In this document: in pieces, positions 35,363 to 46,300 of the stretch
Numbering within the stretch: the first letter of the stretch is position 1
Layout of the letters: each line of letters starts with the position of its first letter
Assembly: GCF_000699445.3 (NCBI RefSeq)
Contig: NC_067199.1
Coordinates: 33,154,902-33,218,901, forward strand
Direction: 5' to 3'
DNA: 64,000 bases
From: Schistosoma haematobium
Taxonomy: Eukaryota > Platyhelminthes > Trematoda > Strigeidida > Schistosomatidae
The notes under the pieces: generated by a model
What the model was told of the DNA's origin: nothing
The model's database searches: none
What the model saw: the letters and a program-made list of their open reading frames with translations, nothing else
Made by a program: the position numbers and the translations under genes

Positions 35363-36072
35363 GTGAGTGAAGTTTTAATTCATGGTGTTTTTATGAAAGA
35401 TTATTCACTTAAATATTTGTAAGTAGATAAACATATAAATGGATAGTTTTAGATAAGTCTATTGAATATCCAGCTCATGAACAAAATCACAAAATAATAT
35501 ATATATATATATATCTTGTTTAGTTCATAGGTTACCTTCTGTTGATCTTTAAAAAGTTCACCATATATGATTGAATGAATCATAATCATCGAATAAATTT
35601 TTTACTCTGAAATTCCCCAAGTTTTCAAGTTTCGCTAATTAATCTCCCGTTATCACAGTATGAGAATGAAAATTTGCCAGGAACCAATCTATCAGTCACA
35701 TTTTTTTTAGACTGTTTACGTTACATGGAGGTGTAATAAATGGATTTGTCGTAGGGAAACAATGGTAAATTAAATAAAAATTATGAGAAATAATGGAAAT
35801 TATGCTTACTGCAGGAAAATTTTATGATCCTTAGATTGTAGTCGGTGTTTCGATTAAAAAAGTTTTATAAAACATTCGTATTTATGAAACATTTAGCTTA
35901 GTAATGAATGCAATAGGGTCTCATTAAATCATTCATTGGTTCACACTCATTTTCTGTCATTCAATTTGAGCAGAATGTTTATGTTATTTTATGTTATACA
36001 CCAATTTCAGTGATCAACATTTAATTAACTCACTTAAAGTATCAATGAATTTTTTATATTTTTGATTTTTAG
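35363..36072 (+). other. Intron of the zinc-finger gene
   Basis: A 710-nt intron, GTGAGT at its start and TTTTTGATTTTTAG at its end. It joins phase 0 to phase 0 and contains a short TA repeat at about 35496-35514. No transposable element was seen inside it. Confidence 0.75.
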
Positions 36073-36486
36073 GCTCAACTTGATCTTTTAATATCTGAAA
36101 AAGAATTACAAAATAATTCTCTAACATCTACTACTAATGAGAAGAATTTAATTCCAACAACATCAGTCTCATTAACAACTTGTAAAGAGAATCATTTGAA
36201 TATTTCATCAATTAATTCAACTGTTAATCATTCTATAGATAAACCATTTAATCAATCTAATCAACCAACTAAAAGTTATCCATGTCCAAAATGTAATTAT
36301 ATAGCTAAATGGCCAACAGAATTACAAAAACATGTTATGGTACATGCAAATTCACGACCATTTATTTGTTGTGTATGTACAACTAGTTATAAATGGAGTT
36401 GGGATTTAGGTCGACATTTTACTAATTCACATCCTAATTTACCTAATCCATATAAACGTCAACGTATTAGTAAACATAATTTTTAA
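36073..36486 (+). CDS. C2H2 zinc-finger protein, last exon with fingers 2 and 3
   Basis: The exon begins AQLDLLISEKELQ straight after the acceptor and gives 137 residues to TAA. Finger 2 is YPCPKCNYIAKWPTELQKHV followed by MVH (C-x2-C-x12-H-x3-H). A linker ANSRPFI leads to finger 3, CCVCTTSYKWSWDLGRHFTN followed by SH (C-x2-C-x12-H-x4-H). With the previous exon the protein is about 533 residues with three fingers. The linker differs from the TGEKP type. The aromatic KWP and KWSW residues in the helix-approach region are distinctive and should help place the family. The basic end (KRQRISKHNF) could act as a nuclear signal. Confidence 0.85.
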   Translation, partial: AQLDLLISEKELQNNSLTSTTNEKNLIPTTSVSLTTCKENHLNISSINSTVNHSIDKPFNQSNQPTKSYPCPKCNYIAKWPTELQKHVMVHANSRPFICCVCTTSYKWSWDLGRHFTNSHPNLPNPYKRQRISKHNF

Positions 36487-36795
36487 ATGAATCAAGATTA
36501 TAACTATATTTATTAAATAGTTGACTAAATGACTTTAATTGCGCCTTCAATACATGGTGAAGAAATATATATAATGGACAAGTACATTTGAGTCTATTTC
36601 TATACACACACTTATTTTTCTAGATCAATATTTAGTAACCACCTATTTTATTTATGAATTCTTATTATTATTTTTTTGTTTTTTGTTGTTGTTTTGTAAT
36701 GGAACTATGAAATTATTGACTATTTTTATTTCCTTTTTTCAAGCGAATTAAGTTTCCATGTTAGAGACATTTTTTTTAAAATCTCATGAATAATC

Positions 36796-36801
36796 AATAA
36801 A
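36796..36801 (+). terminator. Candidate polyadenylation signal of the zinc-finger gene
   Basis: AATAAA about 310 bases after the stop codon. A second AATAAA lies at 37094-37099. Neither site can be chosen without transcript data. Confidence 0.4.
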
Positions 36802-36871
36802 CGATAGTATATAGGGATATTAGAATGAAAATAAACAACAGAATTGTTTAGTTTGTATTAAGATTCAAATA

Positions 36872-36902
<31 letters not shown>

Positions 36903-37262
36903 ACTACATTGTAGTTTATTATTTAGTTTAAATATTTATTTATCACTTCGGTGATTTTATAAGGAAAAACATTTTTCTTTTTTAAATGTATCATACTATT
37001 TACTACTATTATGATTATTGTTAGTAGTGTACATTCTAAAAATTCTTACTTTTATAATGTAAGATTATTAATGTTATAAATATGTATATGTATAATAAAT
37101 TAACGAATTGAATGACTTTTTCTCATTTGTTTTATATATATTATGGGTTTAGGATAGAAGGTTTAGTGCAGGAATATAATCCAGTCTAATTGTACAGTTT
37201 AAAATCGCTTTTTTTTGTAATCAACGGAATACATTCATTAAGGCATTAAATAAGAATGAGTA

Positions 37263-38290
37263 GTTCAGCGAAGAGTTCTCTTTTTTGGGTGAATTCATTT
37301 TCGAAGCTGTACAATCGCAAATATACATATACTTATTTTACAGGATGATAATAATACTAATAATAAACTTCTGTTAGACATGGTGACTGTGAAGTAAAAT
37401 AAACAACAGTATTAAAAAAAGAATTTATAAAGCATGGTAGGTTTAATAATCGTTTGATTGTTAATGGCTTATGCATTCATCAAAAGATAGATAGGGAAAT
37501 TATCATTGGGAAAGGATGACTTAGCATGATAAAATAAAATGTTGAAAAAGAGATGAAATGTAATCGGAATGATCGTGGAAATAAAAACAAACCAGTTGGG
37601 GACAGAAGATTTAAAGGGAAGATGGAAGGTGAAGCAGATGGCTATAAAAGAACAAGAGTGTTATAACTGTGACGACAGATTAGAGGGTAGCGAATTATTG
37701 ATCGGACCAAAGACGCGCAAAGATGTAAGGACGACCTAGGGTTCTGATTGGTCCCGCTTCCCTGTCTAGCCCAGCCATTTGAGTTCAGAACACAAGTCTC
37801 AGCCTCGGAGATATGAATCATTATATTTCAAACATACTTTGTTTATATACAAGTCAAGCAGACCACATCGTACCATAAAATAGAAAATAACATTGTACAA
37901 TGCTAGCCAACAGGAAAATGACACGTTAAATAATTAATTGACCAATAAGATGATACCATTTCATGTCCAAGGATAGCATTAGGCTTAACAGGATAATTTC
38001 TGGGATATTTTCCCGAATATCCCAACAAAGAGTATGAAAAAGAGAAAAATTTTAATACATTAAGACCATGGTAGAAGAAGAGGTTGTAACAGTCTCTTTT
38101 TCACATACAATTCTGGTTTTTTCAGATGTATGGCTATTGCTTCGGCAATGCAGAGAAGATGCAGTCTAATTATCTTAGGAAAACTTCTACTTAATTACTA
38201 TTATTATCATCTTGTAAAAATGAGCATATATATTTGCGATTGTACAGCTTTGAAAATGAATTCGCCGAAAAGAGAACTCTTCACTGAACT
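37263..38290. mobile_element. Fold-back repeat interrupted by a solo LTR
   Basis: Inverted arms of about 105 bp lie at 37263-37370 and 38183-38290, sharing GAGTTCTCTTTT, GAATTCATTTTC, AAGCTGTACAATCGCAAATA and a GATGATAATAAT tract. A solo LTR (37659-38027) was inserted later, between the arms. Inverted terminal copies are common for Penelope-type elements, but no coding trace was identified here. Confidence 0.5.
37659..38027 (-). mobile_element. Solo LTR, family B
   Basis: On the minus strand it begins TGTTGGGATATTCGGG and ends CAGTTATAACA, 369 bp. It is flanked by a perfect 5-bp duplication AAGAG (37654-37658 and 38028-38032). A TATA-like GTATATAAACAAAG region and the CTGATTGG/CGCTAC blocks match 50697-51066. 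The 5-bp duplication suits a Gypsy-type LTR element, by inference. Confidence 0.85.
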
Positions 38291-39254
38291 AATCTTTCTT
38301 ACTTTTTTCAATCACTGAATGATATTAGCTGAGGAATTTGAGTTAGTCAGGAAAAGTTGACGGGGTGTATTGTACCAGTTTAGAACTTTTTAGGAGTGCA
38401 TAATAATTACTATACTCAGAATCTAACCAATGAACTTAGACTCATGTGTTCAGCAATATTTTAATCATTTTTGCATTAAAACTTATATTAGAGAAGGGTG
38501 CTACAAATACCCTCTATTTTCTGTACATAAACGAACCATGGAGTAAAGGGTTTCTTCCATATTTCGCGCCTTTTCTCTCGCATTCAAGTTGCTGTGTACA
38601 CCTAGACTGGGGGTTACTAGAAGAGTTTAGGAACCGAATCTAGCGTCCAATTAAAAGACTTATCAAAATATTTCGATCATTTGATAGTATACAGTGGTAT
38701 GAAGTGACCGATAAAATCATTAACCTTAACGGTTTAATAACAAAATAACCCGCTCACATACAAAATATTGAACACAAAATTAAAAATGATTAAAAGTCAT
38801 GTAACAAACAAACGACTGAAGTATTTGGCATCGACAGATTATTTGCTGTTTGGTGGAATTAGTATGTTAGTATTAGGTTTTCGATAATAGTCACGCAGTA
38901 TCGCGAACAAATTGAAACCAGAAATGTGAGCTACTCTATTTTAGTGACCTAAAGAGGATCAGGATTTTTATGGGACATGGCGGTCCTTTATCATAGGTGT
39001 GGTCATAAATGTAGATTTTCGAGTTATCATAACATAGAATGAAGCATGTCTGATGCTTAGATTTCAGTGATTTTAAAACTGATTATAACTTGTGGTAATA
39101 AACATTAACCTTCAAAAATGACCCAAATCAACTCTTGGCTATTCTTATTCTATTCAGGTTCTCTGGTACTGTCGATTAATTCCGACTGAGAAATAGTGTA
39201 AAATAAATTGGTTCACTTTGTTATGAAATAAATGTTAACAGTATTGGGTTGTGG

Positions 39255-39580
39255 AGATTGTTGTGTTTCATTAAAATCATGAACCGGTCTAAGTTAGAAC
39301 ATCGTTGAAAATCTGGGAGCACTTAATAGCTGTTTTGTCCTAGTATGGGACTCAGGAGTGCACATCTACCATTATGTGCGGGAGAATCTAACCCAGGACC
39401 TTCGGTCTTGTGCGTAAACTCTATATCACTGAGCCGGTATCCGACGATGTTAATGTATAACTTCGTAGATGCGCATTGCTGAGGAGTTTGATACTAGTAA
39501 AAATGTCCGTTCAGTGCCCTTAGCTTTTCAATGGTGTCCAAACATAGGTCGGTTCATGATTTAAATGAAATTGATGTTAT
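39255..39580 (-). repeat. SINE family II composite, moderately decayed
   Basis: A reversed tail, ribozyme and head (B box region AGAATCTAACCCAGGACC, A box GAGCCGGTATCC) is followed at 39460 by a forward ribozyme-tail piece (GATGCGCATTGCTGAGGAG, then TTTTCAATGGTGTCC). The forward core keeps CTGAGGAG but has lost CGAAAC. Confidence 0.6.
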
Positions 39581-39954
39581 ATTGACATAATTCTGTTTAG
39601 TTTTTGATATTTGTATGTTTGTTAAGTATTAAAATCCTATGGATTCACGAATTTAAGTATTTTGTTAATACTATGTATGTCATTAATAAACATTGTTGGG
39701 TGGTCAAACTGAATTTTTACGTCATTTTACGACTATATTTCATCTGAATTTTCTTCTTACTCGGGTCTACAAATTCACTACTTTTCAGCTACTGATATGT
39801 ATTTAAGTAGCCATCTTAAATATTCAAAAATATAGTTGAAAGTCACGAGGAATTCAACTAGGTAGTTTCCATTTATTAAAATGACTCAGACTCACATTCA
39901 GTGATTTTATGAATTGATGTGACATTTAGGTTTGGTTGATAGTTGAATAAGTAA

Positions 39955-40125
39955 CAATATACCACTATTTTAGGTGGCTTGAAGTGGTTGAGAGAAAATC
40001 CTGGACCAATGTCTCTTGTTAGCTGGCATTTGTCGTCATGACATATCTGTAATCTTGAGGGAATTGATGCTCCCAATTTAGTTAGATTCACAGTTCAAGA
40101 CGTTAATTCGGGCCGTATTCATTTC
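39955..40125 (-). repeat. SINE family III, old copy
   Basis: AGGTGGCTTGAAGTGGTTGAG, GTTAGCTGGCATTTGTCGTC, then CTGTAATCTTGAGGGAATTG follows the 29696 unit in order. Confidence 0.55.
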
Positions 40126-40634
40126 CAATCATCTAATATCAAAAACTAAAACGATTCTTACTTTCAAAACTTTTATTACTTGGTTAACCAGTACAATTAA
40201 CATCATCATCACGTGATGACATGGGTGAGCATCTATTTTGTTTCTCATTATGATGATTGATATTACTCGCTTTATATAAAGTCTAAACGTACGTTACTAT
40301 GTTTGTTTCATTTCCAAAATTGGTAAGCACTATTTTTTTGAGAACTTATTTCAATAATGGGAAAAATAAAAATTCTACTTTTAATAAAGTAAAGTGATTT
40401 AAAAACAGCGGGTATATTGAGTACTGAAGTTTATGAAAATTTCCTAGTTAGTTAGCACAGGATTTTTGATTAGCTCACCTTACGAAGTTATTTCATCATG
40501 GAATTTTGTATAAAATTACATGGGCCATATTGAATCAATAGACAGATATTTCTAATAATGTGTAATCCAACTTTTAATGAAAACAAATACCTATCTGATC
40601 ATTGTTAAAAATAAAAAAAACCGAAATCTGAGTA

Positions 40635-40995
40635 TTTCTTAGTAGTGGAATCCAGAAAGCGCGTTTTATCCTATTTGTGATTCGTCATTTGGATGTACCA
40701 GTTAAATGACAGCATTGGGGCAATCGACTCAGGATATAAATGTGGCGATAGGGACTGATCACTAGCAGACCTAAATATCAACAACTCAAAAATACAAACC
40801 TATACCAACGAAATTGATATCTATTGCACAAGCTAGTGGTTATTTACACTCAGTAGTTCATTAGATAACACATTGTTATTTGAGCTGAAAGGTACTGAGT
40901 TCGACTCCAAGTATGCAAACTGAAAGAAGGAATCAGAGACATCCGAGTGATGAGTCCAAAGCAGGACAAAATGGGATTTATGTATTCCTCTAATA
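40635..40995. repeat. SINE family I pair in inverted orientation
   Basis: A reversed ribozyme region (40645-40705, GTGGAATCCAGAAAGCGCG) faces a forward head and ribozyme (40850-40990). The forward copy has B box GTTCGACTCCAAG and GAGTGATGAGTCCAAAGCAGG followed by ACAAAATGGG. The CpG-derived core bases are lost in both. Confidence 0.6.
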
Positions 40996-42054
40996 GGTAC
41001 CATCCGACTTAATAACAACTTGCCTCAAATGGTAATATCGGGGCGATCTTCTGTGAATGTATCTGAGTCACTAGAGACTGAAAGACTGATTGACACCAAT
41101 AACAGTAAACATAAACCCTCAAAAAATGGATTTATAAAAGTTCAAAGTAAACCTACAGGAAATTCGTCTGATATATTTTTCACCATGTTGATGAACTTTA
41201 TTTACATGAGATTACAATTTCAATGCTTACTATCTAATTGTTAGTGTTCTTTTTTTATTATGATATCTTCTATCATAACACACTTTTGCAAATCATTTAT
41301 CGAGGAGACTAAAAATTAGTCTTCGTAAAAATGCTTCAGAAATTTTACTTCATTTCTCAAGGAGCATTCTTAGAGTGAGTATTGTTATTCCAGGATTTTT
41401 AAAATGCGACCATGTTTTTTATACCAATTTAACTGTTTGCTTTGTGTTACTTAAGTATTTAATTAAGTAGTTTTGTGTGAAATAGTAAAATATAGTTACC
41501 AATCCACCGAAATGGAACTGGAGAGCAACATATAAGAAATCCAAACAAATCGTTTGTAGGTTTGCAACCCAATCTGTACTTTATTTGGCTAATAGCTCCC
41601 TTGTTTTATGTCTGAAAACTGGCCGGAGAATATTTCGTAAAACTATTTTTACCCTGAGAAAATTATATAATCTTCATGTAGCTTCAGAATCCAGGAAGGG
41701 AAGTTAGTTCTAGAAAATAAGACAAATGAATAAACGAATAACCATATGGAAGAATAAGTGCGGGAGACAGGAGAATAGAGGTCAAAATCATCGCTAGATG
41801 GTGAAAGATTATGCTAGCTTATTGTATTGTCTAACATATTCTGGATACATGAGCTGTTAGTTCCTTATTCAACTCTATTTAATCTAGATTTATGATCAGT
41901 ACGCAAAGTTGGGTTAGGAGTAGGTTTCAAGAGAGTGCATAGTAACTGAAGAGGATCATAGTCATGATAACCATTGATATATCTCCTTAGATTCATTATA
42001 ATAATTATGTATATTATTTCATATGATTAGAACCAGTGTGTTTAATTAGAAATA

Positions 42055-42435
42055 TCAACAGTTGAAATCATGAGTCATTTGAAGCTAGACCATCATGGAA
42101 AACCTGGAAGCGTTGGACGGCCGTTTCGTCCTATTGTGGGACCCCTCAACAGTCCGCGTCCACGATCCTGCCCTCAGCAAGATTCGAACCCAGCACATAT
42201 CAGTCTCGCGCGCGAGCGCTTAACCATTAGACCACTGAGCCGGCATCCAACTGTGTTAATGTCTAACTTCAACCAATCCACGAAATCGCGCCACCGTACA
42301 CCATTGTCTTCAGTGAGTTGATATCTCACAACAGACCTGGTTGGACTCCACTGGTCACGACTTCTCACTAGCTTCAATCGACTAAGGATTTCAACTATTG
42401 AAATTTCTAAAATCTCCACAAAAACCCCTTCTGAT
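42055..42435 (-). mobile_element. SINE family II composite with 10-bp target duplication
   Basis: A reversed tail, ribozyme, head and body fragment is joined near 42368 to a short forward tail end (TAGCTTCAATCGACTAAGG, then CTCCACAAAAACCCCTTCTGATT). A perfect 10-bp duplication ATTAGAAATA (42045-42054 and 42436-42445) flanks the entire composite. The ribozyme (about 42104-42149) has TTGAGGGG in place of CTGAGGA, so it is predicted inactive. Confidence 0.85.
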
Positions 42436-42935
42436 TATTAGAAATACGTTGAAAAGTTCCGGATCTTCTGAAACATTTCATATATATGGTTGAATAGGCT
42501 TTCAAACTAAATTTGACTACGGAGTACTGGATAAAATATACAACAGCCCAAGCCAAAAGATAATATTTCACGTTGGGTCAGAGTATAGTTTATTACTGAA
42601 TAGATATTGAGGTAGTTATCTAAAAGTTTCTAGAATTTCTACTGAATTTCAGTTTGGATTAGCAGATCTACTTCAAATCAACTTATTAGCACAACCCTCA
42701 AACTACATGCTTGAATCAGATAATTGTTTACATATAAAATATGATCTTTGTGCGACATTTCATTGTATTCGTCGACAAAGGATCGCATAGTATCAATGTC
42801 GTTAAATGTATGACATTTTAAAGTTTGTGTACACACAGTAACAAGATTGTTACGTAAAACTCCATCCCAAAAAATATTATTCGCCAGTGTAAGTTTGATG
42901 GAACAATAAAGAAATCCATCTATTATAGCTATCTA

Positions 42936-43003
42936 TCTATCCATATATCAATCTATTCTATCTTTCTTTCTTTCTATCTATCTATCTATCTATCTATCTA
43001 CCA

Positions 43004-43078
<75 letters not shown>
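42936..43078 (+). repeat. Compound microsatellite
   Basis: TATC/TTTC repeats (42936-43000), then CT repeats, then about 31 TA units (43017-43078). Confidence 0.9.
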
Positions 43079-43079
<1 letters not shown>

Positions 43080-43080
43080 T

Positions 43081-43137
43081 CGATAGGAAATCCTGGCCTA
43101 TGTTTCTCCACGAGAGGTAACAGTCGTAAGTAAGTAA
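43081..43137 (+). repeat. RTE element, last 57 bases
   Basis: The frame TGT TTC TCC ACG AGA GGT AAC reads CFSTRGN, followed by SRK and stop, then GTAAGTAA. It matches the [10 protein letters not shown] end at 27007 and the same terminal tandem repeat. It is an extreme 5' truncation abutting the TA microsatellite. Confidence 0.65.
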
Positions 43138-43739
43138 TATATATATATCTTCCAGAGGAGAAATTATTGAAAATATCATTTCAGAAATATTCTTTCTAGA
43201 GATGTATCTAGAATCAGTAGCATTTTTGTGAAATCATAATTTATTCATTATACACTTCCATAATTATACTATTCTGACCAATCAAAATTGTTCAGAGAAC
43301 CGTTTAGAGCACCAATCAAAATGAAGCTGAGTAAAATTAGAAGCCTACCAATAAAATTATCAAAGAAGTCAAACGTATCATTGAACATTTTACACCTGAA
43401 TAGTAATTTAACACTATAGTTATGTATATATATAATAGAGGCATAGAAATTGGTTTCTTTTTTTAACAAATGGACTATTGAAATACTAGTACTAATACAC
43501 TCAACCAATGATTAATTTCTCGTGTGAAATTGAATAATTACTTAACAATGATTATTTTAATGAATTATTGGATCGGTTAGTTTATACAAGTAAGTTGCAA
43601 AAATAAGTCTAGATAATACTGTATTATTGTTATTATTGATTGGTCTGTAATTTAATTAAGTTTAATCATATATTGTTTGTTATTCTATGCATTCAGAATA
43701 ATCTATATTCTAACAACCCTTAGATTCCGGTACAGTTGT

Positions 43740-43885
43740 TTAATAGTTAAACTTAAGATCTTTAGGTAATGTATTCGATTGCCTATAGTGGAATGGTGGA
43801 TATCTATTGGTGAGGAGCTCTATAATAAGACAAAGTTATCGTCTGGTGTTTTATGGTTTTCCATGGTTGTCTAGCTATGATCAAC
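43740..43885 (+). repeat. SINE family II, decayed head to tail
   Basis: TTAGGTAATGTATTCGATTGCC (B box region), GGTGAGGAGCTCTATAATAAG and TTTTCCATGGTTGTCTAGCT follow the family order. Confidence 0.5.
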
Positions 43886-44535
43886 TTATGATTTAAACTG
43901 TTTCAGTTTAGTTTCGGAGAGAGATATTATCAAAGGGAGATTATTTTTATTATTATTTTGTTTACCAGGTGTAAAAGTTTTAAAAGCTTAGTTATTATCA
44001 GTATATGAAGATAGATTGCCTATGTGTTGTGTAGTTATATAAATATTTCACAAGTAGGTTATCAATATAATTCTCTACATCAGTGTAGATTAGTTATTTT
44101 TAATAAGTAGTAAGTAACTGAGTTTCAGAAAGATAGAAAATATCACTTTTAAGATATTTTAACACTAAATTTTATTAAATCATGCAATAACAGGATTATT
44201 TGACAACTACATTTGAGAAGAATGACCATCTATTTTACACTGTATTCATTTAGTCACTATAAAAAATATAGAGAAACTGACATTATACTTATAATCTTTC
44301 AGAGACAAAAATCTATTTATATTTGAAGACGATCATGTCATAAACTAATTGCATGTATAATATCGGTTGAAAATAAGATTAAACTTAAGAAATCTAGATT
44401 TTTCAACTAGAACCATTCATTTAAATTAGTGACTTGATTTAACCATTGGTACACATTATCAAAAACATTTATCGATTAACATCAATGGTAAGGTAATATC
44501 TTACTCTCAAGCTAACTGATTCCTATTGAGTTAAG

Positions 44536-44536
<1 letters not shown>

Positions 44537-44582
<46 letters not shown>
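44537..44582 (+). repeat. (TA)n microsatellite
   Basis: About 23 uninterrupted TA units. Confidence 0.95.
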
Positions 44583-44583
<1 letters not shown>

Positions 44584-44819
44584 CTATGGGTGTATACTGT
44601 TGATGAATTTCAAACTAGAATGAAACACTTACTTCTTCCTAGTCTTAATTAATTCTCTAATTGTTATCAGTTTATAATGAAAATCATTGATTGACGTATA
44701 AAACATATTAGTAAATCGACTCAATTTCTATAAAAAAATGAGTTTTTTTTTACATAACATAGTCCTCTTATACACTGAAATAATAAAGTTTTGACCTTGG
44801 TAATTAATTAAATAATTAA

Positions 44820-45050
44820 TTCGTGAATTAGTTGAAGTTAGACATTAACACCATTGGATGCCAGCTCAGTAGTCTAGTCGTTAAGTGTTCGCGCACAAAA
44901 CGAGTAAGTTCTGGGTTTGAATCCCACGGGTGAGGTCGTGGATGGACACTGCTGAGGAGTCATATAATAGGACGAAACGGCCGTCCAGTGCTTCCAGGTT
45001 TTTCATGATGGTCTAGCTTCAATTGACTCATGATCTCAACTATTGGAATT
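44820..45050 (+). mobile_element. SINE family II, 5'-truncated forward copy
   Basis: It starts in the body (TTAGTTGAAGTTAGACATTAA). A head with CAGCTCAGTAGTCTAGTCG follows, then B box GGGTTTGAATCCC, a ribozyme and the tail to CAACTATTGG. AATTAATTAAT-type sequence lies on both sides and may be the target duplication, though the area is low in complexity. Confidence 0.75.
44946..44990 (+). ncRNA. Hammerhead-type ribozyme motif, SINE family II
   Basis: Reads CACTG, CTGAGGA, a stem II reduced to GTC/GAC, CGAAACGGCCGTC, then CAGTG. All core bases (CUGANGA, GAA, C17 after GU) are present, stem I has five pairs and stem III is the self-complementary ACGGCCGT. Predicted cleavage follows 44985. Activity is inferred. 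Confidence 0.6.
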
Positions 45051-45469
45051 AATTAATTATTGGAGATAATATTTTCAATGAATTCGAGAATTTATTCAAG
45101 TATACTTGATCGAATAAAGAAAAAAAGAATCCAACTAAATAATTAAAATTATCACCGCTAAAATATTAACTGAAAGCTAAACTAAAGTAATATACAGTTC
45201 GATAAGCCTATTTCTGGATACTTAAATTAGAATATAATTCACTATTTTATTGATCATTTGAAGATAGTTTTAATTATGAAATGATTGTTTAAGAGAAGTT
45301 GAGTATTAAATTACTGTTTTGTTGTTGTCTAGGCCTTTATAGAAATTAAATGCTTATAATATCACATGAGATTGAACACATGATTTTTAAGTTTAAAAGT
45401 AAGTTACTTTTATATAAGTTGACCAGTGTTCACTTCATTCATTACTTACTGGTTAGCGTTTTTTTTAGC

Positions 45470-45580
45470 GATTTAATTTTCTACGGGATGAGGTCGCTAA
45501 CCCCATGCTCAACACTCCTCCTTTATCCGGGCTTGGGACCGGCAGTAGCCCCCTGAGGGACTCCAGGCGGAGTTCACTTA
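45470..45580 (-). repeat. RTE element 5' leader fragment
   Basis: The block CTACGGGATGAGGTCGCTAA with CGGGCTTGGGACCGGCAGTA recurs at 27245-27345 and, more decayed, above the endonuclease remnant at 6560-6655, which places it at the element's 5' end. Confidence 0.55.
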
Positions 45581-45929
45581 TTCATTATTAAGCCTTTATT
45601 ATAATAACATGAATAAGTAATTCTTTTATTTCTGATTGGTTTGAGTTTAATTGGTCATAATTTATCATTGAAACTTTAGGATATTATCATCTCTAAGGTA
45701 GTTACTAATTAAGTTGAGATGAATAAATGATATTGTAGTTCATAGTTATTTTCAAATTATAAGCTTATCAAATATTATGCATAGAGATAGTGAACATTAA
45801 CGTCAATGTATATGATGTTTGATAAAAGCTATGATTATTAAAGTTAGTTTATTTCGAATTGTTAAAGTCTTGATATAGTTCAAGTATAAAGATAATACTC
45901 ATTTAGAACATTTAAAATAATTCATACTG

Positions 45930-46300
45930 TGGAGAGATTAGAAATGATCCAATTTGTAATTGGAATCACAAATCAACTTAAATTAAACAATCATTGAAGA
46001 CCAGAAAGGATTCGATAGCTGTTTCGTTTCATTATTGAACTTTCCGGCGATGTTATTCCCTGAGATTGTAGTCAGAAAATTTAAGTTCTTGCTGTTAGCA
46101 TGTAAACAAGTTGACATTTAGTGTTTTACATATCTGAATTCAATCAATTCATGGCATTGTACAACCATCTATCATTGTCTTCGGTGAGAAACTATCTTAT
46201 ACCTGAAATGTTGAACTTCAGTGGTTATGGTATTTTTATTAAAACTTAAGGAATTTCTTTTAGAAGTTAGTCATTAGTGAGCACATGATACTCATATGTA
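45930..46300 (-). repeat. SINE family II, old copy
   Basis: Block order from tail (AATTGGAATCACAAATCAACTT) through the ribozyme area (AGCTGTTTCGTTTCATTATTG) to the body (CATTGTCTTCGGTGAGAAACT, TTAGAAGTTAGTCATTAGTGA) follows the reverse of the family. Confidence 0.5.

Noticed and set aside
42936..43078. CRISPR-like repeat array
   Set aside because: Simple TATC/CT/TA microsatellite with no spacers, in a eukaryotic genome.
42994..43179. Ile-Tyr repeat protein on the minus strand
   Set aside because: Translation of the TA microsatellite; not a gene.
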